Source: Rhodobacteraceae bacterium UBA6141
Lineage (GTDB): Bacteria > Pseudomonadota > Alphaproteobacteria > Rhodobacterales > Rhodobacteraceae
Assembly: GCA_002423245.1 (NCBI GenBank)
Contig: DIVD01000021.1
Location: forward strand, 32,673 to 66,282
Direction of reading: 5' to 3'
Length of the DNA stretch: 33,610 bases
Made by a program: the position numbers and the translations under genes. Positions 7,904-15,914 of the stretch are shown here, piece by piece (within the stretch, counting starts at the first letter, position 1; every line of letters begins with the position of its first letter). Under the pieces are notes generated by a model. That model searched no databases and had not been told where the DNA came from. It saw nothing but the letters and a program-made list of their open reading frames with translations.

Positions 7904-8749
7904 TCATGATCGCGGCGCTGAATGCGCCGCCGCCTCGTCCTCGCTGCGCGCGGCGGTCCCGCCCACAGCGTCCCCATCACATGATCCGCGCGCCGACCGG
8001 CCGGCATCCGCGCCACCTGCCCCGCCGCCCCAGTCCCCCAGCGCCGCCTGCCACAGCGTGATCGCAGCCACCGCCGCGGTATCGGCACGCAGGATGCGCG
8101 GGCCGAGCGAGACCGGCCGCACGAAGGGCAGCGCGCGCAGCCGCGCCCGCTCGGCATCCGAGAAGCCGCCTTCCGGGCCGATCAGCACCGCCCAGGGGCC
8201 GGGCGCCTCGCCCGACAGCGCCTCTGCCGCGCCGACCAGCGTTTCATCGGCCCACAGGATCCGCCGCCCGGCATTCCAGCCCGCCAGCACGCTGGCCAGC
8301 GGCGCCAGATCGGCCACTTCGGGCACGAAAGTGCCGCCGCACTGCTCTGCCGCCTCGAGCGCATGGGCCTGCAGGCGGTCCTGCCGGATGCGGTCGGCGT
8401 TGGTGAAATCGGTCTGCACCGGCAGGATGCGGGCGGCGCCAAGCTCTGCCGCCTTCTCGACGATGAAATCGGTGCGCGCCTTCCTGATCGGCGCGAACAG
8501 CAGCCACAGGTCGGGCGGCATCCGCTGCGGCGCGGTCTGCGCCTCGCATGTCAGGATGCCGCCGCGCCTGCCCGCCTCTGCCACCCGCGCCAGCCATTCG
8601 CCATCGCGCCCGTTGAACAGCAGCACCGGCGCGCCCGCCGCCAGCCGCATCACCCCGAAGAGGTAATGCGCCTGCGCCTCGGTCAGGGGAAGCGATTGCC
8701 CCTGACCAAGCGGGTGGTCTACACAAAGCCTGATCTTCGCCGCTGCCAT
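7904..8749 (-). CDS. rsmE: 16S rRNA (uracil(1498)-N3)-methyltransferase RsmE, with C-terminal tail
   Basis: SPOUT-class methyltransferase that uses SAM to methylate U1498 of 16S rRNA in the assembled 30S subunit. The 281-residue product has an N-terminal PUA-like domain (FNGRDGEWLA). The trefoil-knot SAM site is formed by VLIGPEGGFSDAE and SLGPRILRADTA. Most family members end near the LWQAALGDW segment; here about 40 Gly/Ala/Ser/Asp-rich residues follow and look disordered. The start at 8749 leaves only 12 bases to the divergent ubiA start. A longer frame upstream would run antisense through ubiA and is rejected. Housekeeping gene; assignment firm. Confidence 0.93.
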   Translation of the reverse strand: MAAAKIRLCVDHPLGQGQSLPLTEAQAHYLFGVMRLAAGAPVLLFNGRDGEWLARVAEAGRRGGILTCEAQTAPQRMPPDLWLLFAPIRKARTDFIVEKAAELGAARILPVQTDFTNADRIRQDRLQAHALEAAEQCGGTFVPEVADLAPLASVLAGWNAGRRILWADETLVGAAEALSGEAPGPWAVLIGPEGGFSDAERARLRALPFVRPVSLGPRILRADTAAVAAITLWQAALGDWGGGAGGADAGRSARGSCDGDAVGGTAARSEDEAAAHSAPRS

Positions 8750-8761
8750 GAGGCCGAACCT

Positions 8762-9733
8762 ATGACCGCGCCCGCCGGAATGCCAGAGCCAGAAGCCGCG
8801 GGCCAGGTCGCCGATGCGGTGCGCGGCAACTGGGTGGACCACGCGGCGCCCGCGTGGTCGCGACCCTGGCTGCGGCTGTCGCGCGCCGACCGGCCGGTGG
8901 GCACCTGGCTGCTGCTGATCCCCTGCTGGTGGGGGCTTGCGCTGGCGGCCGCGGCGGATGCGCCGCGCTGGTCCGACCTGTGGATCGCCGCCGCCTGCAC
9001 CGCCGGGGCGTTCCTCATGCGCGGCGCCGGCTGCACCTGGAACGACATCACCGACCGCCGGATCGACGCGGCGGTGGCGCGCACGAGGTCTCGGCCGATC
9101 CCCTCGGGGCAGGTCACGGCCAGGGGAGCCGCCGTCTGGATGCTGGCGCAGGCGCTGGCGGCCGCGCTGATCCTGCTGACCTTCAACGGCTTCGCCATCG
9201 CGCTGGGCATCGCGGCGCTGGTGCCGGTTGCCGTCTATCCCTTCGCCAAGCGCTTCACATGGTGGCCGCAGGTCTTTCTTGGCCTTGCCTTCAACTGGGG
9301 CGCGCTTCTGGGATGGGCCGCCCATGCCGGCAGCCTGTCCTGGCCGCCGCTGCTGCTGTATGTCGCGGGGATCGCCTGGACGCTATTCTACGATACGATC
9401 TATGCCCATCAGGACAAGGAGGACGACGCGCTGATCGGGGTGAAATCCACCGCGCGCCTGTTCGGCGCCGACACCCCGCGCTGGCTGGCGCTGTTCCTGG
9501 GGCTGGCGGCGGCGCTGATGGCGCTGGCGGTGCTGATCGCGCTGCCGCCGCGGGGCGAGCCGCTGCCGCTGGTGCTGGCGCTGGCGGCGGCAGGGGCGCT
9601 TGGCGGGCACCTCTGCTGGCAGATGCGCCGGCTGGACATCGACGATCCGGCGCTTTGCCTGCGGCTCTTCCGGTCCAACCGCGATGCCGGGCTGATCACT
9701 ACGCTGTTTCTTGCCGCCGCCGCCCTCGTCTGA
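8762..9733 (+). CDS. ubiA: 4-hydroxybenzoate polyprenyltransferase UbiA
   Basis: Integral-membrane prenyltransferase attaching the polyprenyl tail to 4-hydroxybenzoate in ubiquinone synthesis. The 323-residue protein shows about eight or nine hydrophobic segments. Both Asp-rich magnesium/diphosphate motifs are present: NDITDRRIDAAVARTRSRP after the second helix and DTIYAHQDKEDD in the second half. The start chosen, ATG 8762, is the first in-frame Met beyond the divergent rsmE start. A Met six codons later (8780) is also possible, since no strong ribosome site is visible. rsmE and ubiA start codons are separated by 12 bases, so their promoters must overlap the opposing coding sequences or transcripts. 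Confidence 0.95.
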   Translation: MTAPAGMPEPEAAGQVADAVRGNWVDHAAPAWSRPWLRLSRADRPVGTWLLLIPCWWGLALAAAADAPRWSDLWIAAACTAGAFLMRGAGCTWNDITDRRIDAAVARTRSRPIPSGQVTARGAAVWMLAQALAAALILLTFNGFAIALGIAALVPVAVYPFAKRFTWWPQVFLGLAFNWGALLGWAAHAGSLSWPPLLLYVAGIAWTLFYDTIYAHQDKEDDALIGVKSTARLFGADTPRWLALFLGLAAALMALAVLIALPPRGEPLPLVLALAAAGALGGHLCWQMRRLDIDDPALCLRLFRSNRDAGLITTLFLAAAALV

Positions 9734-9761
9734 TTGACTCCGCCCGGCCTGCGCTTATGCA
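9734..9761 (+). promoter_or_regulatory. Probable sigma-70-type promoter of the OmpA-family gene
   Basis: TTGACT (9734-9739), a 16-base spacer and TATGCA (9756-9761) lie immediately after the ubiA stop codon and about 33 bases before the OmpA-family start. Hexamer matches are good at -35 and moderate at -10. Confidence 0.5.
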
Positions 9762-9794
9762 AGGTCCGTTCCGGAACAGACAGAGGCCGCCCGA

Positions 9795-12044
9795 ATGCGT
9801 CTTGCCCCGAAAGTCTTCGGCATCCACACGCTCGGCCTCGTCGCCTTCGTGCTTGCGGCGGTGCTGTCCTTCCTTGCAGCCACCTGGGCCGCCTCGGCGA
9901 TCGAGGATGTCTCGGCGACCGCCGTGCGCCGCGCGCTGACCGAGGAGGGCCATTCCTGGGTGGGCGTCCGGGCCGACGGGCTGAGCATCACCCTCACCGG
10001 CGAGGCCCCGACCGAGGCGATGCGCTTTCGCGCGCTTGGCGCCGCCGGGTCGGTCGTCGATGCCGGGCGGGTGATCGACGCGATGACGGTGCCCGACCCC
10101 GCCGCGATCAAGGCGCCCGATTTCTCGGTCGAGGTGTTGCGCAACGATGACGGCATATCGCTGATCGGGCTTGTCCCCGCGTCGGAGGGGCGCGACGGGA
10201 TCCTTGCCCGCATCGGCGCGCTTGCCCGTGGCGGCACCGTCACCGACATGCTGGAAACCGCCAGCCACCCCGCGCCCGCCGGCTGGGATCAGGCGCTGGA
10301 CTTCGGCCTTGATGCGCTGGCCGACCTGCCACGCTCCAAGATCTCCATCGGGGCGGCGCGGGTGGCGATCACCGCCATCACCGACAGCGCCGAACAGAAG
10401 GCGCGGATCGAGACCAAGCTGCGCCGAAACGTGCCCGCCGGCGTGGTGCTGTCGCTGGACATCTCTGCCCCGCGCCCGGTGATCACGCCCTTCACCCTGC
10501 GCTTCGTGATCGACGAGGCCGGCGCGCGCTTCGATGCCTGTTCCGCCGATACCGAAAAGGCCCGGGGCCGCATCCTCGCCGCCGCGCGCACGGCCGGGGC
10601 CGAGGCGGCGGAGTGCACCATCGGCATGGGTGTGCCCTCGCCCGCATGGGCGGGCGCCTCCGAGGCGGCCATCGCCGCGATGGCGGAGCTTGGCGCAGGA
10701 TCGGTCACCCTGTCGGATGCGGACGTGTCGCTGATCGCCGCCGACAGCGTGAGCCAGGCCGATTTCGACCGTGTCGTCGGAGAACTTGAAACCGCGCTGC
10801 CCGAGGTCTTCTCGCTGACCGCCGTGCTGACGCCGAAGCCGCAGGCGGACACGAACCAGGGACCGCCGGAATTCACCGCCACCCTGTCGGAGGACGGCCG
10901 CGTCCAGGTGCGCGGCCGCCTGCCCGATGCGCTGACCCGCAGCGCGGTGGAAAACTTCGCCCGCGCCCGGTTCGGCAATGCCAACATCTACATCGCCACC
11001 CGGATCGACCCGGCGCTGCCCGAAGGCTGGCCGGTGCGCGCGCTCGCCGCGCTCGAGGCGCTGGACGCGCTGGCCGAAGGCTCGGTCCGGGTGCGCCCCG
11101 ATCTGGTGCGCGTGGCGGGCGTGACGGGCAGCACCGAGACGGCGGCGAACATCGCACGGCTTTTGTCCGGGCAACTGGGCGAGGGGCAGGAATTCGACAT
11201 CCAGGTGCGCTATGATCCGCGGCTCGACCCGGTGCTGGCCCTGCCCACGGCCGAGGAATGCATTGCGACGATTGCCGCGGTGCTGGAGGACGGGCAGATC
11301 GCGTTCGAACCCGGCTCTGCCACGCTTTCCCCCTCCGCCCGGCCGCTGCTGGACCGGATCGCCGAAACGCTGAAGGATTGCGCCGACTTCCCCATCGAGG
11401 TCGCCGGCCATACCGACAGCCAGGGCCGCGAGGAGATGAACCTCGCCCTGTCCGAGGACCGGGCCGAAGCGGTCGTTGCCGCGCTGATGGAGCGCCGCAT
11501 CCTGACAGGCAACCTGCACCCCACCGGCTATGGCGAAAGCCGCCCGGTGGCGCCGAACGACACCGAGGAGGGGCGCGAGGCGAACCGGCGGATCGAGTTC
11601 ACCTTGCTGCCCGAAGCCGGGGCCGCCGCGACGCCCGCCGACGCGCCGCTGACCAGCAAGGCCGATGTGCCGGGCGCGGGCGCCGCCGAGGACGCGGACG
11701 CCGCAGGGGATGCAGCGCAGATCGCCCCCGAACCCCGCCCGGACGACTCCCGCCCTGAGGCGGCACCGTTCGAGGAGAGCGGAAGCGGCGATGAGGGCAG
11801 CGGCGATGAAGGGCCGGCCATGAGCGGAGACGAGGGCGCGGCGGCGGAACAGCCCGCAGTCGAAGAACCCGCACCCGCAGTCGGGGCCCCGGCTGCGCCA
11901 GTCGTCGGCTCCGCCGAGGCCGTCGCGGAAATCGTCCCGGTCGCGGTGCAGACACCGGATGGTGACACGGTCAAGCCACCGGCCCGCCCTGCGCCAATCG
12001 AGGCGCGCGCCGCCGAAGCCGCGGAGACGGAAGCGGCAGACTAG
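9795..12044 (+). CDS. OmpA-family, BON-like envelope protein with long acidic C-terminal tail
   Basis: A 749-residue envelope protein. An N-terminal hydrophobic segment (about residues 9-33) is a signal anchor or uncleaved signal. Residues ~37-490 contain repeated alpha/beta units with the look of BON-like domains (for example LTGEAPTEAMRFRALGAAG, and later RVQVRGRLPDALTRSAVENF). Residues ~500-607 are an OmpA C-terminal peptidoglycan-binding domain (GHTDSQGREEMNLALSEDRA, then GYGESRPVAPNDTEEGREANRRIEF). There is no beta-barrel. After the OmpA domain comes a ~140-residue tail rich in Ala, Pro, Glu, Asp and Gly/Ser, unusual in position because this domain normally closes the protein. It probably links inner membrane and cell wall, like ArfA/OmpATb-type proteins. 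A small coiled-coil membrane protein follows after 55 bases. Confidence 0.88.
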   Translation: MRLAPKVFGIHTLGLVAFVLAAVLSFLAATWAASAIEDVSATAVRRALTEEGHSWVGVRADGLSITLTGEAPTEAMRFRALGAAGSVVDAGRVIDAMTVPDPAAIKAPDFSVEVLRNDDGISLIGLVPASEGRDGILARIGALARGGTVTDMLETASHPAPAGWDQALDFGLDALADLPRSKISIGAARVAITAITDSAEQKARIETKLRRNVPAGVVLSLDISAPRPVITPFTLRFVIDEAGARFDACSADTEKARGRILAAARTAGAEAAECTIGMGVPSPAWAGASEAAIAAMAELGAGSVTLSDADVSLIAADSVSQADFDRVVGELETALPEVFSLTAVLTPKPQADTNQGPPEFTATLSEDGRVQVRGRLPDALTRSAVENFARARFGNANIYIATRIDPALPEGWPVRALAALEALDALAEGSVRVRPDLVRVAGVTGSTETAANIARLLSGQLGEGQEFDIQVRYDPRLDPVLALPTAEECIATIAAVLEDGQIAFEPGSATLSPSARPLLDRIAETLKDCADFPIEVAGHTDSQGREEMNLALSEDRAEAVVAALMERRILTGNLHPTGYGESRPVAPNDTEEGREANRRIEFTLLPEAGAAATPADAPLTSKADVPGAGAAEDADAAGDAAQIAPEPRPDDSRPEAAPFEESGSGDEGSGDEGPAMSGDEGAAAEQPAVEEPAPAVGAPAAPVVGSAEAVAEIVPVAVQTPDGDTVKPPARPAPIEARAAEAAETEAAD

Positions 12045-12099
12045 GACGGGGTGCAACCCGCCAGACGACAGGCAACGGGACAGGCGACGGGGATACCGC

Positions 12100-12426
12100 A
12101 TGAACAGAACCGAATTCATCATCGCCACGGCGATCATCCTCTTCGTCGCCTTCGGCCTTGGCTGGTTCGCGTCATGGCTGCTGCACCGGCTCACCCGCGT
12201 GACCCAGGCGGAAATGGGCGAGCTGGACCAGATGGCCCGGTCCCTGCACGAGGCCGAGGAAACCCGCGATCAGGCGCTGGCCTATCTTGAACAGCGCGAG
12301 CGGGAACTGGTCAGCCAGCTCAACCAGACCGAGGCAGAGCTGCGCGCGGCCATGGAGGGCCTGCGCGACGCGCGTCAGGAGGCCGAGGAACTGCGCAGCT
12401 ACATCGAGCGCGTCAACCGCGGCTGA
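12100..12426 (+). CDS. Small membrane-anchored coiled-coil protein, unknown function
   Basis: A 108-residue protein with one N-terminal transmembrane helix (about residues 5-27, TEFIIATAIILFVAFGLGWF). A long charged Gln/Glu/Arg-rich helix follows to the C-terminus and reads as a coiled coil. The ATG at 12100 is preceded by a GGGGA ribosome-site-like stretch and is the first Met giving a sensible membrane anchor. It lies 55 bases after the OmpA/BON gene on the same strand and is probably co-transcribed, so it may be a partner in envelope organisation. I do not recognise a named family; similar small proteins accompany OmpA-type genes in relatives, as far as I recall. Confidence 0.8.
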   Translation: MNRTEFIIATAIILFVAFGLGWFASWLLHRLTRVTQAEMGELDQMARSLHEAEETRDQALAYLEQRERELVSQLNQTEAELRAAMEGLRDARQEAEELRSYIERVNRG

Positions 12427-12454
12427 GACGGCTGCGCGGCGCGGCAGGGCTTGC

Positions 12455-12478
12455 GCGGGGGGTCCGCCGCGCCCCCGC
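12455..12478. terminator. GC-rich hairpin in the convergent gap
   Basis: GCGGGGG and CCCCCGC form a 7-bp stem around a 10-base loop in the 67-base gap between two convergent genes. It lacks a T-run, but its position suits a bidirectional transcription stop. Confidence 0.4.
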
Positions 12479-12493
12479 CGTCATGCAATGCGC

Positions 12494-13747
12494 TCAGAGG
12501 GGCGCCGACAGGACAAGCCCGGCCGCTCCGGCGGCAACTGCTGCGAGGGTGGCGGCAAGGAGCGGCAACCAGAAACGGACCGGCCCTGCCAGCACGGCCA
12601 GGGACATCCGGCCAAGGGCGTTGGCCGCGAGGGCGATCAGGATTGCCGTGCCGATCGTCGGCAAGCCGACCTCGGCCGCATCGAGACGCACCGCGCTGAG
12701 CACGGCAACATCCACGTCGAACATGCCCGACAGGGCCGAGGTCGCCGGGAGGCTCGATCCTCCGAACCGATCGACGAGGGCGGCGCTTGCCGTCGAGACA
12801 AGCGCAAACAGGGCGGCAAACACCAGCAGGGCGCGAACTTCGAACGGGTTGCGCAGCAACTCCTGCGGCTGCCGGGCACTGCTGCTGCGCAGAAGCAACG
12901 CGAGCCCCGTAGCCCCCAGCACGGCCGCCGCACAGAGCGCCGGCACTGCGACAATCGCCAGTATTTCCACGCGCAGAAGCGCAACGACGACCAGAACGCG
13001 CAGGATCGACACCATTCCGGCGAGGGCTGCCGCACCGACCAGCGGACGCACCTGCGGAGCGCCCTTCGCCATCCGCGCCAGCGCGACCGTGACGGCCGTC
13101 GAGGAGGCCAGCGCGCCCGCCAATGCGCTGACCAGCAGGCCACGGGTCGCGCCAAGCACGCGGACAGCGACATATCCGGCGAAGGAGATCGTGGCGATCA
13201 GCACCGTGAAGAACCAGATCTCGCGCGGGTTCATGCCTCCCCAGGGATCAATCGTCCGGTTCGGAAGGATGGGCAGGATGATGGTCGTCATCACCGCCAG
13301 GACCAGAGCCGAGCGCAGTTCGATCCAGCGCAGGCGTCTGAGGCTTGTGTGCAGGATTTCGCGGCTGGCCAGAACCGCGGCCAGCGCCGCGCCCCCGGCG
13401 GTGGCGATCCGATAGTCGCCGATGACCGCCAATCCGCCCAGGCCGAAGACCCCGAGGCCCGCCATCACCCCGGTGACGCTGAAGTTGCCGTCGTGGCCGG
13501 CCTCGCGGAACTGGAACAGGCCGAAGAGGGAGGCAACGCCCAGGAACCCCGCCGCGAAGATCACCGGCGCATCCAGCGCGGTGGTCAGGATCGCGAAGAC
13601 CCCGCCGAGAAGCCCGAAGATGCCGAAGGTCCGCAGTCCTGCGGTGCGGCTCCCGGCAGGCTCCTCGCGCTCGCGCCAGCCGCGCTCGAGCCCGACCAGC
13701 AGCCCGATCGCCAGCGCCACCGCCAGCCTGAAAAACTGATCCAGCAT
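12494..13747 (-). CDS. MgtC/SapB-DUF4010 family integral membrane protein
   Basis: A 417-residue polytopic membrane protein with roughly a dozen hydrophobic segments. The N-terminal part (residues ~5-130) has the MgtC/SapB-like pattern LAVALAIGLLVGLERGWRER followed by Thr/Gly-rich helices. The C-terminal two thirds correspond to the DUF4010 region (GALASSTAVTVALARMAKG, and SALSGMFDVDVAVLS near the end). Biochemical function is not established; proteins of this type are thought to act in cation homeostasis or transport. The ATG at 13747 directly precedes the first hydrophobic helix; the open frame continues upstream to 14275 but is antisense to rsgA there. Transcribed divergently from rsgA. 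Family assignment good, function unknown. Confidence 0.85.
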   Translation of the reverse strand: MLDQFFRLAVALAIGLLVGLERGWREREEPAGSRTAGLRTFGIFGLLGGVFAILTTALDAPVIFAAGFLGVASLFGLFQFREAGHDGNFSVTGVMAGLGVFGLGGLAVIGDYRIATAGGAALAAVLASREILHTSLRRLRWIELRSALVLAVMTTIILPILPNRTIDPWGGMNPREIWFFTVLIATISFAGYVAVRVLGATRGLLVSALAGALASSTAVTVALARMAKGAPQVRPLVGAAALAGMVSILRVLVVVALLRVEILAIVAVPALCAAAVLGATGLALLLRSSSARQPQELLRNPFEVRALLVFAALFALVSTASAALVDRFGGSSLPATSALSGMFDVDVAVLSAVRLDAAEVGLPTIGTAILIALAANALGRMSLAVLAGPVRFWLPLLAATLAAVAAGAAGLVLSAPL

Positions 13748-13907
13748 CGCCTTGCCACTCCCCTGCCCTGAAATACGGGAGCGAATGTCCTTGCCGCCCA
13801 CCGTAGGAGGGAAAAGCGCAACAGGCCAGAGCCGGAAAGCGGAGCAGGCGGGGGCTGGCCGCGCATGGCGCTTGCATCCGGCCTCTGCCGCAGACATGGG
13901 TTGGACC

Positions 13908-14939
13908 ATGAGCGAACGGGCGCACGATCTGCATATCCCCTTGCCGGCCCTCGGCTGGACGGAGTTCTTCGCCGCCCAACTGGAGCCGGAAGAGCTGGCG
14001 CTGGCGCCGATGCGCATCGCGACGGTGCACCGCGCACGGATGACCGCGATCGGCGAGGCCGGCCCGGTGCGGCTGACGCTGCCGCCCAGGCTCGGCACCG
14101 CGGGTTTCGCGGTGGGTGACTGGGTTCTGGCAGAGCCGGACACGCATCTGCTGATCCGCCGGCTGGACCGCAAGGCGCTGCTGCAGCGGCGCACCGAGGG
14201 CGCGCGCGCGGCGCAACTGATCGCGGCCAATGTCGATACGCTGTTCATCGTCACCTCGTGCAATGACGATTTCAACCCGGCGCGGCTGGAGCGTTACCTC
14301 GCGCTGTGCAACGAGGCCGGCACCCGGCCGGTGATCGTGCTGACCAAGGCCGATCAGGTGGAGGATGCTGCGCCCTATCACGCGCAGGCGGCGGCGCTGC
14401 AACGCGGGCTGGAGGTGGTGGCGGTGAACGCCAGGAGCCCCGAGGCGGCAGCGGTGCTGGCGCCTTGGTGCGGGCCGGGGCAGACCGTGGCGCTGGTCGG
14501 TTCATCCGGCGTGGGGAAATCGACGCTGCTCAACAACCTTGCCGACAAGACGGGTGAGGAGGCGCAGGAAACCGGCGAGATCCGCGAGGATGACGCGAAG
14601 GGCCGGCATACCACCACCGCGCGCTCGCTGCACGGCATCAAGGGCGGCGGCTGGGTGATCGACACGCCCGGCATGCGCACGCTTCATGTCAGCGATGTTG
14701 CCGCGGGGCTGGAGACGCTGTTTGCCGAGATCACCGAGCTTGCGCCCGGCTGCCGGTTTCGCGACTGCACCCACGCGCATGAGCCGGGCTGCGCGGTGCA
14801 GGCGGCGGTGGCGGCGGGCAGGCTCGATCCGGCGCGGCTGGACCGCTGGCGCAAGCTGGTGGAGGAGAATCGCGGCAACACGCCGGTGGAAAGCGGCCCG
14901 CGGGGGAACCGGACGGTGGGCCCGCCGAAGAAATGGTAG
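13908..14939 (+). CDS. rsgA: Ribosome small subunit-dependent GTPase RsgA
   Basis: Circularly permuted GTPase for late 30S maturation. In 343 residues I see an OB-fold N-terminal domain, then G4 (LTKADQ), G1/P-loop (GSSGVGKSTLLN), the switch region with GRHTTT, and G3 (DTPGMR). This permuted order is diagnostic for RsgA/YjeQ. The C-terminal zinc knuckle is intact as Cys-x4-Cys-x-His-x5-Cys. The start is uncertain: ATG 13908 (MSERAH) gives the usual length and has a weak GGG upstream, while ATG 13896 adds four residues. About 160 bases of non-coding sequence separate it from the divergent MgtC-like gene; I see no clear promoter there. Confidence 0.93.
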   Translation: MSERAHDLHIPLPALGWTEFFAAQLEPEELALAPMRIATVHRARMTAIGEAGPVRLTLPPRLGTAGFAVGDWVLAEPDTHLLIRRLDRKALLQRRTEGARAAQLIAANVDTLFIVTSCNDDFNPARLERYLALCNEAGTRPVIVLTKADQVEDAAPYHAQAAALQRGLEVVAVNARSPEAAAVLAPWCGPGQTVALVGSSGVGKSTLLNNLADKTGEEAQETGEIREDDAKGRHTTTARSLHGIKGGGWVIDTPGMRTLHVSDVAAGLETLFAEITELAPGCRFRDCTHAHEPGCAVQAAVAAGRLDPARLDRWRKLVEENRGNTPVESGPRGNRTVGPPKKW

Positions 14940-14985
14940 CGAAGAAACGGTAGAACGGAGCGGCCACGGCGCGGCCGTTTCGGCC

Positions 14986-15014
14986 TTGCGCGATTGGCGC
15001 TGAACGGGTAAATG
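14986..15014 (+). promoter_or_regulatory. Probable tRNA-Thr promoter
   Basis: TTGCGC (14986-14991), a 17-base spacer and TAAATG (15009-15014) lie 12 bases before the tRNA gene, the right distance for its transcription start. A GC-rich inverted repeat just upstream (about 14961-14985) may terminate rsgA. Confidence 0.5.
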
Positions 15015-15026
15015 CCCTTCCGGTAT

Positions 15027-15102
15027 GCCGATGTAGCTCAGCTGGTAGAGCAACGCATTCGTAATGCGTGGGTCGGGGGTTCGAGTCCCTTCATCGGCAC
15101 CA
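15027..15102 (+). tRNA. tRNA-Thr (anticodon CGT)
   Basis: A 76-base cloverleaf with CCA encoded. The acceptor arms GCCGATG and CATCGGC pair perfectly, followed by discriminator A and CCA at 15100-15102. The D-arm contains AGCTCAGCTGGTAGAGC, the anticodon loop is TTCGTAA (anticodon CGT, reading ACG threonine codons), and the T-loop is GGTTCGAGTCC. The ACG codon is well used in a GC-rich genome. Confidence 0.97.
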
Positions 15103-15177
15103 TTCCCCGAAAAGCCGGATTCCCGGACAAGCCGGGTAGAAGCGGCCGCCCACCCCGCAGGCAGGCGGCCTTGCAGG

Positions 15178-15678
15178 TCACGCGGCCCGGTTCAGCCGGG
15201 TTTCCGCCAGCTTCGACAGCTTCGCGTCGGTTGCCTTTTCCTCTTCCAGAGTTTGCGCGAAGAGGTCGGCGCATTCCTTGCGGCCCAGTGCCTTCGACCA
15301 GGCTATCAGCGTGCCGTAGCGGGTCATTTCGTAATGCTCGACAGCCTGCGCAGCGGCGGCAAGGGCCGCGTCCATGACGCCGGCATCGTCGATGTCGCCG
15401 GCAATCTCGTTCGCTTCCTTGATGATGCCGTCGATCGCCGGGCAGGTCACCGCCTTGGGCTTCTTGTCCAGAAGGCCGAACACCTTTTCCAGCCGGTCGA
15501 CATGGCCACGGGTTTCCTCGAGGTGCTTCTTGAAGCCGCTTTTCAGTTCGCTCGAGCGGGCCTTGTCGATCATCTTCGGCAGGGCCTTCTCGATCTGCTT
15601 CTCGGCATAGTAGATGTCCTGCAGGGTGTGCAGGTAAAGGTCGTCCATCGTGTGGATATCTTTGCCAGAGAGGGCCAT
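15178..15678 (-). CDS. DUF892 / YciE-YciF-like ferritin-fold stress protein
   Basis: A 166-residue all-helical protein of the DUF892 family (YciE/YciF-like, ferritin-like four-helix bundle). Recognisable elements are the opening LYLHTLQDIYYAEKQIEKALPKM segment and regularly spaced Glu/His residues (HLEETRGHVDRLE; AVEHYEMTRYGTL) that could bind a di-iron centre. Such proteins are associated with osmotic, oxidative and general stress; the exact activity is not settled. A strong ribosome site (AAAGGATG) precedes the start. An EcfG-type promoter lies 55-79 bases upstream, so it is very likely part of the general stress regulon. Monocistronic, convergent with the tRNA gene. Confidence 0.93.
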   Translation of the reverse strand: MALSGKDIHTMDDLYLHTLQDIYYAEKQIEKALPKMIDKARSSELKSGFKKHLEETRGHVDRLEKVFGLLDKKPKAVTCPAIDGIIKEANEIAGDIDDAGVMDAALAAAAQAVEHYEMTRYGTLIAWSKALGRKECADLFAQTLEEEKATDAKLSKLAETRLNRAA

Positions 15679-15732
15679 CGGGTCATCCTTTCATCGGTTG
15701 CGCGGCACGAGTATGCCGCCTTGCCCCCTCAG

Positions 15733-15757
15733 AACGATCCCCGGGAATGAATGTTCC
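15733..15757 (-). promoter_or_regulatory. EcfG (general stress sigma factor) promoter
   Basis: On the minus strand GGAAC (15757-15753), a 16-base spacer and CGTT (15736-15733) match exactly the EcfG consensus of alphaproteobacteria (GGAAC-N16/17-CGTT). It lies 55 bases upstream of the DUF892 start, on the correct strand. The -35 half is also part of a small inverted repeat (GGGAA-N6-TTCCC). Confidence 0.8.
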
Positions 15758-15842
15758 CGCTGGTGCCCGGCGCAGGCCGGAATCCGCAGGGGCATGCCAC
15801 GGAGGAACGGCCCCGAAAAATCGGAGGGCCCCGGCACCCCTA

Positions 15843-15914
15843 CCGAGACCCTCCACCACCCCACGTGCTCCCTACTCACCACACGTGACTGCAAAAGGTC
15901 CCGGCCTACTGGCC
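15843..15914 (-). ncRNA. Candidate structured RNA in the ahcY-DUF892 gap
   Basis: Nested inverted repeats: outer arms 15843-15850 and 15897-15904, inner CACGTG arms 15862-15867 and 15882-15887, plus a flanking GGCC-tact-GGCC hairpin (15903-15914) and another hairpin at 15809-15830. In minus-strand RNA the outer arms pair over 8 bp with one G-U; in plus-strand RNA the same position is an A-C mismatch, so minus is the more likely transcribed strand. A weak promoter-like pair (TTGCGG, 17 bases, TAGGTT) lies just upstream on that strand. No coding frame is evident. I cannot match it to a known RNA family. The rest of the 363-base gap (15679-16041) holds the EcfG promoter and a palindrome GCGTTAACGC at 16004-16013. 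Confidence 0.35.

Noticed and set aside
9699..12194. An 831-codon minus-strand open frame opposite the OmpA-family gene
   Set aside because: Shadow frame; no motifs, low-complexity Arg/Gly/His, and the plus strand has a clear OmpA domain.
13748..13907. Promoter or RNA element in the MgtC-like/rsgA divergent gap
   Set aside because: No convincing -35/-10 pair, palindrome or stable hairpin could be found by eye on either strand.
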